Shown here piece by piece: positions 44,196 to 51,525 of a stretch of 64,000 nt of DNA; the stretch's first letter is position 1; each line of letters starts with the position of its first letter. The notes under the pieces were generated by a model. The model did no database searches. It was not told where the DNA came from and worked only from the letters and a program-made list of their open reading frames with translations. The position numbers and the translations under genes are program-made. This stretch comes from Chryseobacterium gotjawalense (GTDB lineage: Bacteria > Bacteroidota > Bacteroidia > Flavobacteriales > Weeksellaceae). The stretch covers positions 2,604,001 through 2,668,000 of the forward strand of contig NZ_CP124855.1 of the NCBI RefSeq assembly GCF_030012525.1. Reading direction: 5' to 3'.

Positions 44196-45344
44196 ATGAA
44201 AGTAGGAATTATCGGTTCTGGAACAATGGGAATAGGAATTGCGCAGGTTGCGGCAACTTCTGGATGTGAGGTTTTTCTGTATGACACAAATGTTGCGCAA
44301 ACAGAAAAATCATTAGCAAACCTTAAGAAAATTCTGGACATATTGGTTGAAAAACAAAAAATAGCTGAAGAAAAAAGCGAGTATATTTTCAATAAAATCA
44401 AACCTTGCACCAAACTTCTGGATTTCAAAGATTGCGATTTGGTGATTGAAGCCATTATTGAAAACAAAGAAATCAAGACCAAAGTTTTCCAGAATTTAGA
44501 AGAAATTGTCTCCGATAAATGTATTATTTCGAGCAATACTTCTTCGATTTCAATTACTTCCCTTTCTTCGGAATTAAAAATACCTTCAAGATTTATCGGA
44601 ATTCATTTTTTTAATCCTGCACCTTTAATGCCTTTGGTTGAAGTGATTCCGGGATTATTAACAGAAAATAAATTAGCCCAGGAAATTTATACTTTAATGG
44701 AAAGCTGGGGGAAAATTCCCGTGATTGCGAAAGATGTTCCAGGATTTATTGTGAACCGAATTGCACGTTCGTTTTATGGTGAAGCGTTGAGAATTGTTGA
44801 AGAAAACATCGCGACTCCTGAACAGGTTGATGATGCGATGCGAACTTTGGGGAATTTCAAAATGGGACCGTTTGAATTAATGGATCTTATTGGAATTGAC
44901 GTCAATTTCTCAGTAACGAAAACCGTTTACGCTGATTATTTTCACGATCCGAAATACAAACCGAGTTTGCTGCAGCAAAGAATGGCAGAAGGAAAATTAC
45001 TCGGCAGAAAAACTGGAAAAGGATTCTATGATTATTCTAAAGAGAGCCAAGAGCCAAGAGTAAAGAGCCAAGACATTGCGATAAACAGAGAATTATATGA
45101 AATGATTTTCATGAGAATTATTTCAATGCTCATCAATGAAGCCGTAGAAGCAAAACGACTCGGAATTGCGAATGATGAAGATCTGGAACTCGCGATGCAA
45201 AAAGGCGTGAATTATCCAAAAGGTTTATTGGCTTGGGGAAAAGAAATCGGTTATTCAATAATTTCTGAAACCTTGCAAAAATTGTACGACGAATATCAGG
45301 AAGAAAGATACAGACAAAGCCCGTTACTTCGGAAAATGCATTAA
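44196..45344 (+). CDS. paaH: 3-hydroxyacyl-CoA dehydrogenase PaaH with an in-frame simple repeat
   Basis: 382 residues. NAD-binding 'VGIIGSGTMGIGIAQVAATS', catalytic His in 'FIGIHFFNPAPLMPLVEVI', and the C-terminal 'GRKTGKGFYDYS' are the HAD signature. Right after this, codons from 45041 to 45073 read Glu-Ser-Gln-Glu-Pro-Arg-Val-Lys-Ser-Gln, encoded by a tandem AGAGCCA unit that occurs as intergenic simple repeat in related genomes. It sits in a surface loop between the two C-terminal helical domains, in frame, so the enzyme may still work. Oxidises 3-hydroxyadipyl-CoA in the phenylacetate pathway. Confidence 0.92.
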   Translation: MKVGIIGSGTMGIGIAQVAATSGCEVFLYDTNVAQTEKSLANLKKILDILVEKQKIAEEKSEYIFNKIKPCTKLLDFKDCDLVIEAIIENKEIKTKVFQNLEEIVSDKCIISSNTSSISITSLSSELKIPSRFIGIHFFNPAPLMPLVEVIPGLLTENKLAQEIYTLMESWGKIPVIAKDVPGFIVNRIARSFYGEALRIVEENIATPEQVDDAMRTLGNFKMGPFELMDLIGIDVNFSVTKTVYADYFHDPKYKPSLLQQRMAEGKLLGRKTGKGFYDYSKESQEPRVKSQDIAINRELYEMIFMRIISMLINEAVEAKRLGIANDEDLELAMQKGVNYPKGLLAWGKEIGYSIISETLQKLYDEYQEERYRQSPLLRKMH

Positions 45345-45381
45345 TCGCCTCATCATCAAATCACCACATCAACAGATCAAT

Positions 45382-45795
45382 ATGTCTCCACACGAACTCG
45401 CTCAATACATGCTCAATCAGGATCATTTCTCGCAATGGATGGGAATAAAACTCATCGAAGTGCGGGAAAAATATTGCCTGATCGAAATGCCAATCAAACA
45501 GGAAATGATCAATGGTTTACGAACCGTTCACGGCGGCGTTACCTTTTCACTTGCCGATTCTGCTTTGGCTTTTTCGAGCAATAATACCAATGAAGCTTCT
45601 GTGGCGTTGCATTGTTCCATGAACTTTACCAAAGCCGTAAGATTGGGTGATACTTTAATTGCGGAAAGCGTTCTGATTTCCGACACCCGAAAAACCGGAG
45701 TTTATGATATTTCGATCACCAATCAGCATAAAGTTCTGGTGGCGACTTTCCGTGGAACGGTTTATAAAATTGAGAAAAAGGTGACGGATTTGTAA
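45382..45795 (+). CDS. paaI: Hotdog-fold acyl-CoA thioesterase PaaI
   Basis: 137 residues. The PaaI motif 'NGLRTVHGGVTFSLADSALAF' holds His50, Gly-Gly and catalytic Asp59; 'SVALHCSMNFTKAVRLGDTL' follows. It is thought to rescue CoA by hydrolysing hydroxylated phenylacetyl-CoA dead-end products. Last gene of the paa run; a terminator follows 27 bases after the stop. Confidence 0.93.
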   Translation: MSPHELAQYMLNQDHFSQWMGIKLIEVREKYCLIEMPIKQEMINGLRTVHGGVTFSLADSALAFSSNNTNEASVALHCSMNFTKAVRLGDTLIAESVLISDTRKTGVYDISITNQHKVLVATFRGTVYKIEKKVTDL

Positions 45796-45817
45796 TCCTG
45801 CTTTTAATTTACAACTA

Positions 45818-45848
45818 AAACTTCAAAGACTATTTTGAAGTTTTTTTA
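45818..45848 (+). terminator. Terminator of the paa operon
   Basis: AAACTTCAAA pairs with TTTGAAGTTT (one mismatch region GACTAT as loop), followed by TTTTT. An almost identical hairpin sits at 48243-48272. Confidence 0.8.
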
Positions 45849-45881
45849 TTTCTACACAATTCCCATATTGGGAAATAATTG

Positions 45882-45935
45882 TACATTACTGGAACTCACG
45901 CTGAATATGATAAAATTGATGCAAATAAAATTTAA
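45882..45935 (+). pseudogene. HigB-type toxin remnant (last 17 codons only)
   Basis: The frame reads 'YITGTHAEYDKIDANKI' and stop, the characteristic C-terminal strand of HigB/RelE-superfamily toxins that sit before HigA antitoxins. Two codons upstream is an in-frame TAA (45876-45878), and before that comes the paa terminator, so the rest of the toxin gene is gone. The stop is five bases before higA, the usual higBA spacing. Confidence 0.75.
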
Positions 45936-45940
45936 AGAAA

Positions 45941-46297
45941 ATGGAAATTAAACCTATAAAAACTGCACAGGATTATAACCAGGCATTGCAAAGACTTGAA
46001 CTTATTTTTGATGCAAAAAAAGGAACAAAAGAAGGCGACGAACTTGAAGTCTTGGCTATTCTGATTGAAAAATATGAAGATAATAATTTTCCGATTGATT
46101 TACCGGATCCTATTGAAGCCATAAAATTCAGGATGGAACAAATGGATTATTCCCAAAATGATTTGGCAAAAGTTATTGGTTTAAAAAGTAGAGCAAGTGA
46201 AATTTTAAATAAAAAAAGAAAACTTTCTTTGGAAATGATTAGAAACCTGCATGCAATCATGAAAATACCAACTGAAGTATTAATTCAATCTTATTGA
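45941..46297 (+). CDS. HigA-family antitoxin / HTH regulator, orphaned
   Basis: 118 residues. The N-terminal 60 residues form the HigA helical arm ('YNQALQRLELIFDAKKGTKE' and 'GDELEVLAILIEKYE'), the C-terminal half a Cro/C1-type HTH ('MDYSQNDLAKVIGLKSRASE', 'ILNKKRKLSLEMIRNLHAIM'). In type II higBA systems the protein binds the toxin and represses the operon. Here the toxin gene directly upstream is reduced to its last 17 codons, so this is an antitoxin without its partner; the normal promoter upstream of higB may also be lost. An IS1182-family insertion follows at once. Confidence 0.85.
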   Translation: MEIKPIKTAQDYNQALQRLELIFDAKKGTKEGDELEVLAILIEKYEDNNFPIDLPDPIEAIKFRMEQMDYSQNDLAKVIGLKSRASEILNKKRKLSLEMIRNLHAIMKIPTEVLIQSY

Positions 46298-46320
46298 TGA
46301 TTTAATAAAAAAAACAAATT

Positions 46321-46329
46321 ATATTTTCG
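46321..46329. repeat. Candidate 9-bp target-site duplication, left
   Basis: ATATTTTCG lies one base left of the IS end and recurs at 48073-48081, two bases beyond the right end. A 9-bp match at both borders in AT-rich DNA is suggestive, though the spacing to the TIR is not identical. Confidence 0.5.
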
Positions 46330-46385
46330 AGGTCACTGAAAAACCCTATGATTTTTAGTTTATCCTTCTAATTTGGGTTACAATG

Positions 46386-46438
46386 AGAGCTTATTACGAT
46401 GTTTAAAACTTTCGTAATAAGCTCTTTTCTTTTTTTGA
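46386..46438 (+). terminator. Strong hairpin terminator inside the left IS end
   Basis: AGAGCTTATTACGA (46386-46399) and TCGTAATAAGCTCT (46412-46425) form a perfect 14-bp stem, followed by a long T-rich run. It would stop plus-strand transcription entering from the higA side before it runs antisense through the transposase. Confidence 0.85.
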
Positions 46439-46522
46439 GTATAAAATTTTTGTGGCTTTACGGTCTTGGATGTGTGCTCTGTGACGACTTTTGATAAATT
46501 ACTGCTCAGATATCGTTCTTCT

Positions 46523-47971
46523 CTATATTAACTTCAGTATCCTCTTCAAATTAACTGCGAAAATAGCCATTGCACCCTGCATTTGCATATTTTCGATGCC
46601 GTAAGCAATCGCTCTGTCATAGCCGTGCACATTTTTAAGTTCGCTGTTTTTGGCTTCAATTTTATAGCGGTGTTTCGATTTTTCCTTGTAATAATCGCTT
46701 TCCTGAAAAACCATTTGTTCCTGATGAAAATTGGATTTGATGGAGACTGAATAGGTTTTGGATTTCGCCCCGGCTTTGTAGCAGCCTTCGTTCAGTGGGC
46801 AAACCTTGCACTTTTCGACATCAAAATAATAAGTGTCAACCTGATTTTTTCCTTTGTTTTTTTTGCCCTGCCTAGCCTTGCGGATTGCGATGTGCCCTGC
46901 GGGACAAACAAAACGGTCAGCATCTTTATTGTAATCAAACTGATCTTCATCTTTTCGGAACCCTTGAGTGATGGCGGGATTCAGTCGGGCGACCACTTTG
47001 ATGTTTTGTTCCTTTGCTAATTTCAGATTTTCTTTTCCGCTGTACGCGGCATCGCCAATAATGGCATCTACCTCCATCCCGTTATCTTGGCTCATCTGCA
47101 ATAATTTTGGAAGCTCCGGGCCATCACCCTTCTCCCCAGAAGTTACAACGGCTGCCGTGATAATGCGCTCTTCGGTCATCGCCAGATGTGTTTTGTATCC
47201 GAAAAATGAACTGTCAGCAGATTTGTGACCTGTTTTGGCGTCACCATCTTTTGAAAAAACCAATTGCTCGTTAGTATCTTCCATCATTTCTTTCAGAAGG
47301 TTCAGCTTCTCCTTTACGGCAGGGATCTCACAGACAGCGGGTTCGTTTTCAATACGTTTTTCGAGTTCTCTGCAATAATCCAATTCCTTGTTTAGATCAT
47401 TATCGGTGTTTTTTGAAGGCATTTTGGTTTTAAATTCGTCATCAAACTGATAAATGGTTTTCCGAAGTAATTTTGAGCGTTCCCGCAATGCTTCTATCGT
47501 TGAAAACGGGTTGCTTCTCGACAGGGTATGCGTCGCGTCTACAATAATTGATTTGGATTTGATGATCCCTTTTTCAATGGCAATGCTCACAGTTTTGCCT
47601 ATAAGTAAACTTAACAGATCGCTGTCTTTCAAACGCAGTTTTCTGAATTTTGTAAGCGAACTGGGATTAATGACATTCTCCTCGGGAGTCATTCCCAAAA
47701 AATACTTGAACGACATATCATACCGGGAACGCTCCACCACATCTACATCAGAAACCGTATAAATACTTTTCAAAAGCAGGTACTTGAACATCCGCACAGG
47801 GCTTTCTGCATTACGCCCGTTGCTTAAACAATATTTGTTCAAAAGCTCATCATAGATAAAAGAAAAATCAATAAGCTCATTAATTTTACGAAGAAGATTT
47901 TCTCTGGGAACAATTAAATCATATAATCCGGAATAGGAACTCAGTGCTAGTTTCTCTTGCTGTACCAACAT
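46523..47971 (-). CDS. IS1182-family transposase, intact
   Basis: 482 residues. N-terminal DUF772-type domain ('SPVRMFKYLLLKSIYTVSDV', 'SRYDMSFKYFLGM'), then a DDE catalytic core: 'IIVDATHTL' (first Asp), 'VDAIIGDAAYSGKENLKLAK' (second Asp) and 'HRYKIEAKNSELKNVHGYDR' (Glu). The DUF4277/zinc-like insert 'CKVCPLNEGCYKAG' near residue 390 is typical of IS1182. The frame is unbroken and both IS ends are recognisable, so the element may be active. Confidence 0.95.
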   Translation of the reverse strand: MLVQQEKLALSSYSGLYDLIVPRENLLRKINELIDFSFIYDELLNKYCLSNGRNAESPVRMFKYLLLKSIYTVSDVDVVERSRYDMSFKYFLGMTPEENVINPSSLTKFRKLRLKDSDLLSLLIGKTVSIAIEKGIIKSKSIIVDATHTLSRSNPFSTIEALRERSKLLRKTIYQFDDEFKTKMPSKNTDNDLNKELDYCRELEKRIENEPAVCEIPAVKEKLNLLKEMMEDTNEQLVFSKDGDAKTGHKSADSSFFGYKTHLAMTEERIITAAVVTSGEKGDGPELPKLLQMSQDNGMEVDAIIGDAAYSGKENLKLAKEQNIKVVARLNPAITQGFRKDEDQFDYNKDADRFVCPAGHIAIRKARQGKKNKGKNQVDTYYFDVEKCKVCPLNEGCYKAGAKSKTYSVSIKSNFHQEQMVFQESDYYKEKSKHRYKIEAKNSELKNVHGYDRAIAYGIENMQMQGAMAIFAVNLKRILKLI

Positions 47972-48010
47972 ATATTCTGCTTTTGAAATACTTCTTTAAG
48001 ATACGAAAAA

Positions 48011-48045
48011 GGAGCGAAAACAAAACTGTTTTCGCTCCTTTGTTT
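48011..48045 (-). terminator. Hairpin terminator inside the right IS end, upstream of the transposase
   Basis: GGAGCGAAAACA and TGTTTTCGCTCC pair (12 bp) around AAAC. On the minus strand TTTTT follows, so transcripts entering from the right are stopped about 40 bases before the transposase ATG. Confidence 0.8.
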
Positions 48046-48072
48046 ATTAAAAAACACTTTTTCAGTGGCTTC

Positions 48073-48081
48073 ATATTTTCG
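48073..48081. repeat. Candidate 9-bp target-site duplication, right
   Basis: ATATTTTCG, the partner of 46321-46329. Confidence 0.5.
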
Positions 48082-48101
48082 CCCCACTTTTTTATAAAAC
48101 C

Positions 48102-48208
48102 TGAACTGCAGCCCGACTTGAACGGAGCTCTTTTTTCTTGGTAGCTGAGCGGAGGCGACGCTGCCAAGAAAAAAAGCGGGAGTGGAAGGCGGAAATGTCT
48201 GCCCAAAT
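48102..48208 (+). repeat. Hairpin-containing intergenic element, copy 1
   Basis: Head CTGCAGCCCGACTTGAACGG then AGCTC, a long central stem in which CTTTTTTCTTGG-TAGC (48129-48145) pairs with GCTGCCAAGAAAAAAAG (48160-48177), and a tail GCGGGAGTGGAAGGCGG. Sequences of this kind recur between genes in Chryseobacterium- and Flavobacterium-type genomes, and may relate to the Rfam Flavo-1 family; I could not check this. A degenerate, oppositely oriented copy is at 36450-36556. The small frames across it are not credible genes. Confidence 0.6.
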
Positions 48209-48242
48209 ATAAATTTTCCGATTGAAAACTCATTCTAAAAAC

Positions 48243-48275
48243 TTAACTTCAAAAACAATTTTGAAGTTTTTTTTA
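48243..48275. terminator. Hairpin terminator before the sigma factor gene
   Basis: AACTTCAAAA and TTTTGAAGTT pair around ACAA, followed by TTTTTT. It closely resembles the paa terminator at 45818-45848. The rest of 47972-48328 is the right IS end and the hairpin element. Confidence 0.7.
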
Positions 48276-48328
48276 TTTTGATGTAATAAAATTCGGAAAT
48301 TAGTTGTCTTACTTATAGAAACAAAACA

Positions 48329-48841
48329 ATGACTCATGCAGTTTTTAAGGATACGGTATTTTGCCTCAAAGATGAGATGTATCGTTTTGCGAAAAGATTT
48401 GTCATGAGCAGCGATGAAGCCGAAGATGTTGTACAGGATTTAATGATGAAATTCTGGCAGAAAAAAGAAGAACTCGCTAATTTCGGCAATCTGAAATCCT
48501 ACGCGATGAAATCGGTGAAAAATGAATGTCTGAACCGACTGAAGCACGAAGATGTGAAAATGGGTTTTGCAGATTTTCAGATGCATCGAAGTGAGCTTTA
48601 TCAGGTGGAAACCAATAATCTGAAAGAACAAATCATCGGATTCATCAACCAACTGCCAGAAAAACAGAAAGCCGTGATTCACCTGAAAGATGTAGAGGAA
48701 TATGACGTCTCGGAAATTGCAGAAATGCTGGATATGGAAGAAAATGCAGTGCGTGTAAATCTAATGAGAGCAAGGCAAAAGGTAAAAGACCAGATTCAAA
48801 AGCTGATGGATTTCGAAAATAGAATGATTGATAGTTTATAA
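48329..48841 (+). CDS. ECF RNA polymerase sigma factor
   Basis: 170 residues. Region 2: 'YRFAKRFVMSSDEAEDVVQD' then 'LMMKFWQKKEEL', with the DAEDVVQ-type core; region 4: 'QLPEKQKAVIHLKDVEEYDV' and 'IAEMLDMEENAVRVNLMRAR' HTH. It directs polymerase to a small regulon and is probably controlled by the next gene product (single membrane segment). It is first of four co-directional genes with gaps of 11, 86 and 4 bases. Confidence 0.92.
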   Translation: MTHAVFKDTVFCLKDEMYRFAKRFVMSSDEAEDVVQDLMMKFWQKKEELANFGNLKSYAMKSVKNECLNRLKHEDVKMGFADFQMHRSELYQVETNNLKEQIIGFINQLPEKQKAVIHLKDVEEYDVSEIAEMLDMEENAVRVNLMRARQKVKDQIQKLMDFENRMIDSL

Positions 48842-48852
48842 AAATTTTGAAA

Positions 48853-49509
48853 ATGAAAACCGACCCGTCAAAAGATAAATATACCGAAATCCTGAAAGAA
48901 ATCAAGGAAGAAAAAATGAATTGGGATTTCGAAGATTTTTTAGCTGAAACAGAAAAAGAAGAGAAAACCATCCCACTTACTTCGAAGACAGAAGGCGGTT
49001 CTTTCCCGAAAATTTTCTGGATGGCGGCAAGTGTTGTACTGCTTGTTGCGCTGGGAATTCTCTTTAAATATGAAAGCGGAAATACGGTTGATAAAAAAGA
49101 TCAACTCGTGCAGAATGAAATTCTAAAACAGAAAGACAGCTTTCAACAGGAATCTCAATTGGCAATTAATTTAATTAATGACTCTTTAAAAATAAAATCG
49201 GACAGCATCATTTCCGACTCCACCCGAACGGTTGAACAAAACAGTGATACAGATATCATGGAGCAGCTTATCCCGAAAAGAGGTAGAATCAACAGAACCT
49301 CGAGAGTACGGTATGCGGAAATTTCAGTCCCAAAAAATACAAAAACACCAAAATACGAATCTAATTACGTGATTATCAACGGACAAAAAATAGAAAACGA
49401 ACAGGAAGCGATTGACTTGACGAAGTACTCCTTCCGGATTCTGTCCGAAAATGTGTCTAAAACGATGGCTCAAACTGAGGTTATCAATTCCTTTAACAAT
49501 GATTACTAA
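48853..49509 (+). CDS. Single-pass membrane protein, putative anti-sigma factor
   Basis: 218 residues from ATG 48853; the TTG at 48847 adds only two residues. The N-terminus is acidic and helical ('YTEILKEIKEEKMNWDFEDF'), as in the sigma-binding part of anti-sigma factors, followed by one membrane span 'FWMAASVVLLVALGILF' at about 58-74 and a Ser/Lys/Gln-rich periplasmic part of about 140 residues. Its place directly after an ECF sigma gene supports an anti-sigma role, but no zinc-binding or known anti-sigma motif is visible. Confidence 0.75.
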   Translation: MKTDPSKDKYTEILKEIKEEKMNWDFEDFLAETEKEEKTIPLTSKTEGGSFPKIFWMAASVVLLVALGILFKYESGNTVDKKDQLVQNEILKQKDSFQQESQLAINLINDSLKIKSDSIISDSTRTVEQNSDTDIMEQLIPKRGRINRTSRVRYAEISVPKNTKTPKYESNYVIINGQKIENEQEAIDLTKYSFRILSENVSKTMAQTEVINSFNNDY

Positions 49510-49595
49510 AACCAATTATCATGAAACGCGTATCAGTTGGCAAATCACCACTCAAGCCCTTAATACGCGTTCCTTTAACAAATAAAAATATACTC

Positions 49596-50876
49596 ATGAA
49601 AAAATCACTTTTAATATTTGCCCTTTTCTTTTCCCATTTCTTTCAAATCAATGCCCAGAAAGATAAGCTGGATCAGCTTTTTGAAAAATACCAGGAAACC
49701 GACGGCGTGACCTCGATTAAGATTGCAAAACCGATGTTCAATATGCTGAACAAACTGAATATCGCTGATAATGAACTGGCCCAAATAAAACCGTTATTAA
49801 GTAAAATCAACGGACTGAAAATTTTAATTGTTGAAAAGCCTGGCGAACAAAAACTACAGTCGCAGTTCCAAAAATTACAGTCGGACATTTCTGCTTCCAT
49901 AAAAAGCATGAAATATGAAGAGCTGATGACCGTGAACAGTAAAGACAACAAAATAAAATTCCTGTCTTCTGATGCCACCAATGGTATTCTCGACAATCTT
50001 TTACTGAGCATCAATTCCGACGGAAACCAAGTATTAATGATGCTCGACGGCAAAATTTCTATGGATGATGTAAATAACCTCATTAATGAAGCCGAAAAAT
50101 CTGCGCCCATCAGTTCAGCTTTTTCCACCAGTTCGAAAACTACCGTTATCACCAATAATTCGGACATTACTACCAGCGGAACAAGCCAGGTCCGAAATGT
50201 GGGAAGGTTTACAGGAGTCTCAGTTTCCAGCGGTATTAAAGTAAATTTCACGCAGGGAAATAATCAGTCGGTCATTGTAGATACAGACCAAAATATGCAG
50301 GAATACGTTTCTACCGTTGTGCAGGACGGAATCTTAGTTATTGCGGTAAACAATAAAAATAAGAAGAACTTAAATTTCAAAAAATTATTAGTAACCATCG
50401 AAGCGCCGCGACTTTCTTCGGTAAAGGTTTCTTCCGGTTCGCTTTTAACAACGATTAATACCATTGATGAAAGCGATTTTAAAGCAGATATTTCATCGGG
50501 TGCCAATTTGAATGCAGATTTAAATATTAAAAATGCGGTAAAAATGGAAATCAGTTCCGGTTCAAGTGCCCGAATTACGGCCCGTGCAAAATCCATAGAA
50601 GTTGAAGGAAGCAGCGGTTCTATGTCAACAATTGAAGGAAGCGCCGATAAAATAGCTCTCGACTTCTCGAGTGCCGCCGCCTGTAACGCACAGAATCTCA
50701 TCGCTAAAGACGTCATGGCAAATGCTTCTTCCGGCGCCAATATTAAAGTTCACGCCACGGAAACCTTAGCAGGAAGCGCCAGTTCCGGAGCCTCAATCCG
50801 GTACAAAGGAAATCCCAAAATATCGAACACCGATACCAAGTCTACAAGTGGCGGAACTATTAAACCTTTAGATTAA
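49596..50876 (+). CDS. DUF4252 - DUF2807 (GIN domain) fusion, secreted
   Basis: 426 residues from ATG 49596, chosen for the signal peptide 'LLIFALFFSHFFQINAQ'; ATG 49521 would put 25 basic residues in front. Residues about 22-175 are a DUF4252 domain ('KLDQLFEKYQETDGVTSIKI', 'QVLMMLDGKISMDDVNNLI'). Residues about 205-405 are a DUF2807 head-GIN beta-helix with repeated Ser-Ser-Gly turns ('GVSVSSGIKVNFTQG', 'FKADISSGANLNADL', 'IEVEGSSGSMSTIEG'). It is normally seen as separate proteins. Surface or periplasmic; function unknown. Third gene of the sigma operon. Confidence 0.86.
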   Translation: MKKSLLIFALFFSHFFQINAQKDKLDQLFEKYQETDGVTSIKIAKPMFNMLNKLNIADNELAQIKPLLSKINGLKILIVEKPGEQKLQSQFQKLQSDISASIKSMKYEELMTVNSKDNKIKFLSSDATNGILDNLLLSINSDGNQVLMMLDGKISMDDVNNLINEAEKSAPISSAFSTSSKTTVITNNSDITTSGTSQVRNVGRFTGVSVSSGIKVNFTQGNNQSVIVDTDQNMQEYVSTVVQDGILVIAVNNKNKKNLNFKKLLVTIEAPRLSSVKVSSGSLLTTINTIDESDFKADISSGANLNADLNIKNAVKMEISSGSSARITARAKSIEVEGSSGSMSTIEGSADKIALDFSSAAACNAQNLIAKDVMANASSGANIKVHATETLAGSASSGASIRYKGNPKISNTDTKSTSGGTIKPLD

Positions 50877-50880
50877 AATC

Positions 50881-51405
50881 ATGAAAAAAATATATTTCTT
50901 ATCCGCATTTGCCTTAGTATTGATTTCTTTGCAGTCGTGTATTGTATCACAGCATCCGAATATGGGATTCTTTGATAACCCTTACTATGATTATAAAGAC
51001 GCCAAATTCACGAGCATCAATGTTCCGATGTTTCTCGCAAAACCCATTGTAAAAAAAGCATTGCGGGAAGATGGTGAAAGCGAAGAACTCATCAACCTCA
51101 TCAAAAAAGTTTCTGATATCAAAGTAATGACCATCCAAAACGGAAATGCAGAAATGGTCGCTGATTTTGCCAAATATTTGAAGAAAGATAATTTCGAAGA
51201 ATGGATGACCGTGAAGAAAGAAAAAGAAACGATTCATTTTCAGGCAAAACAAAAAGGAGACGAAATTAAGCGGTTAATGATTACGGTTGCCTCGGGAAGT
51301 GAACTGGTTCTTGTAGATGTTACCGGCAAGTTTACGGCGGATGATATTTCCAGGCTCATTAATTATTCAGAGAAAAATGAAGTGAATAAGATGGTAACGA
51401 AGTAA
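50881..51405 (+). CDS. DUF4252 lipoprotein
   Basis: 174 residues. The signal 'LSAFALVLISLQSCIVSQ' ends in a lipobox Cys. The body is one DUF4252 domain ('FTSINVPMFLAKPIVKKALR', 'ELVLVDVTGKFTADDISRLI'), a paralog of the N-terminal half of the preceding fusion. ATG 50881 is four bases after the previous stop. DUF4252 genes downstream of ECF sigma factors are common in Bacteroidota; their role is unknown. Confidence 0.88.
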   Translation: MKKIYFLSAFALVLISLQSCIVSQHPNMGFFDNPYYDYKDAKFTSINVPMFLAKPIVKKALREDGESEELINLIKKVSDIKVMTIQNGNAEMVADFAKYLKKDNFEEWMTVKKEKETIHFQAKQKGDEIKRLMITVASGSELVLVDVTGKFTADDISRLINYSEKNEVNKMVTK

Positions 51406-51525
51406 TTCTATTTTTAAAGAAACCAAATATTTTTAAATTTTGAAATGCCTATTAAATTTCTGTTAATAAAAAGCATAAATTTTCATCTTTGATAAAAATA
51501 ACTTAATTTCGCGCAGAAAGTAAAG

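Larger units (their letters stand above)
46331..48070 (-). mobile_element. IS1182-family insertion sequence
   Basis: About 1740 bp with one transposase gene. The ends are imperfect inverted repeats: GGTCACTGAAAAA (46331-46343) and, read from the right edge, AGCCACTGAAAAA (48070-48058), so 10 bases starting CACTGAAAAA are perfect. Just inside each end is a long hairpin (46386-46425 and 48011-48041). A 9-bp direct repeat ATATTTTCG lies at both borders. The element separates the higA gene from the ECF sigma operon. Confidence 0.85.

Noticed and set aside
46968-47762. Plus-strand frames inside the transposase
   Set aside because: Antisense shadows of an intact IS1182 transposase.
47919-48233. 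104-codon minus-strand frame and 66-codon plus-strand frame (47944-48144) across the right IS end
   Set aside because: They run from IS sequence into the hairpin element and cross the terminator and TIR; a chance frame in a structured repeat.
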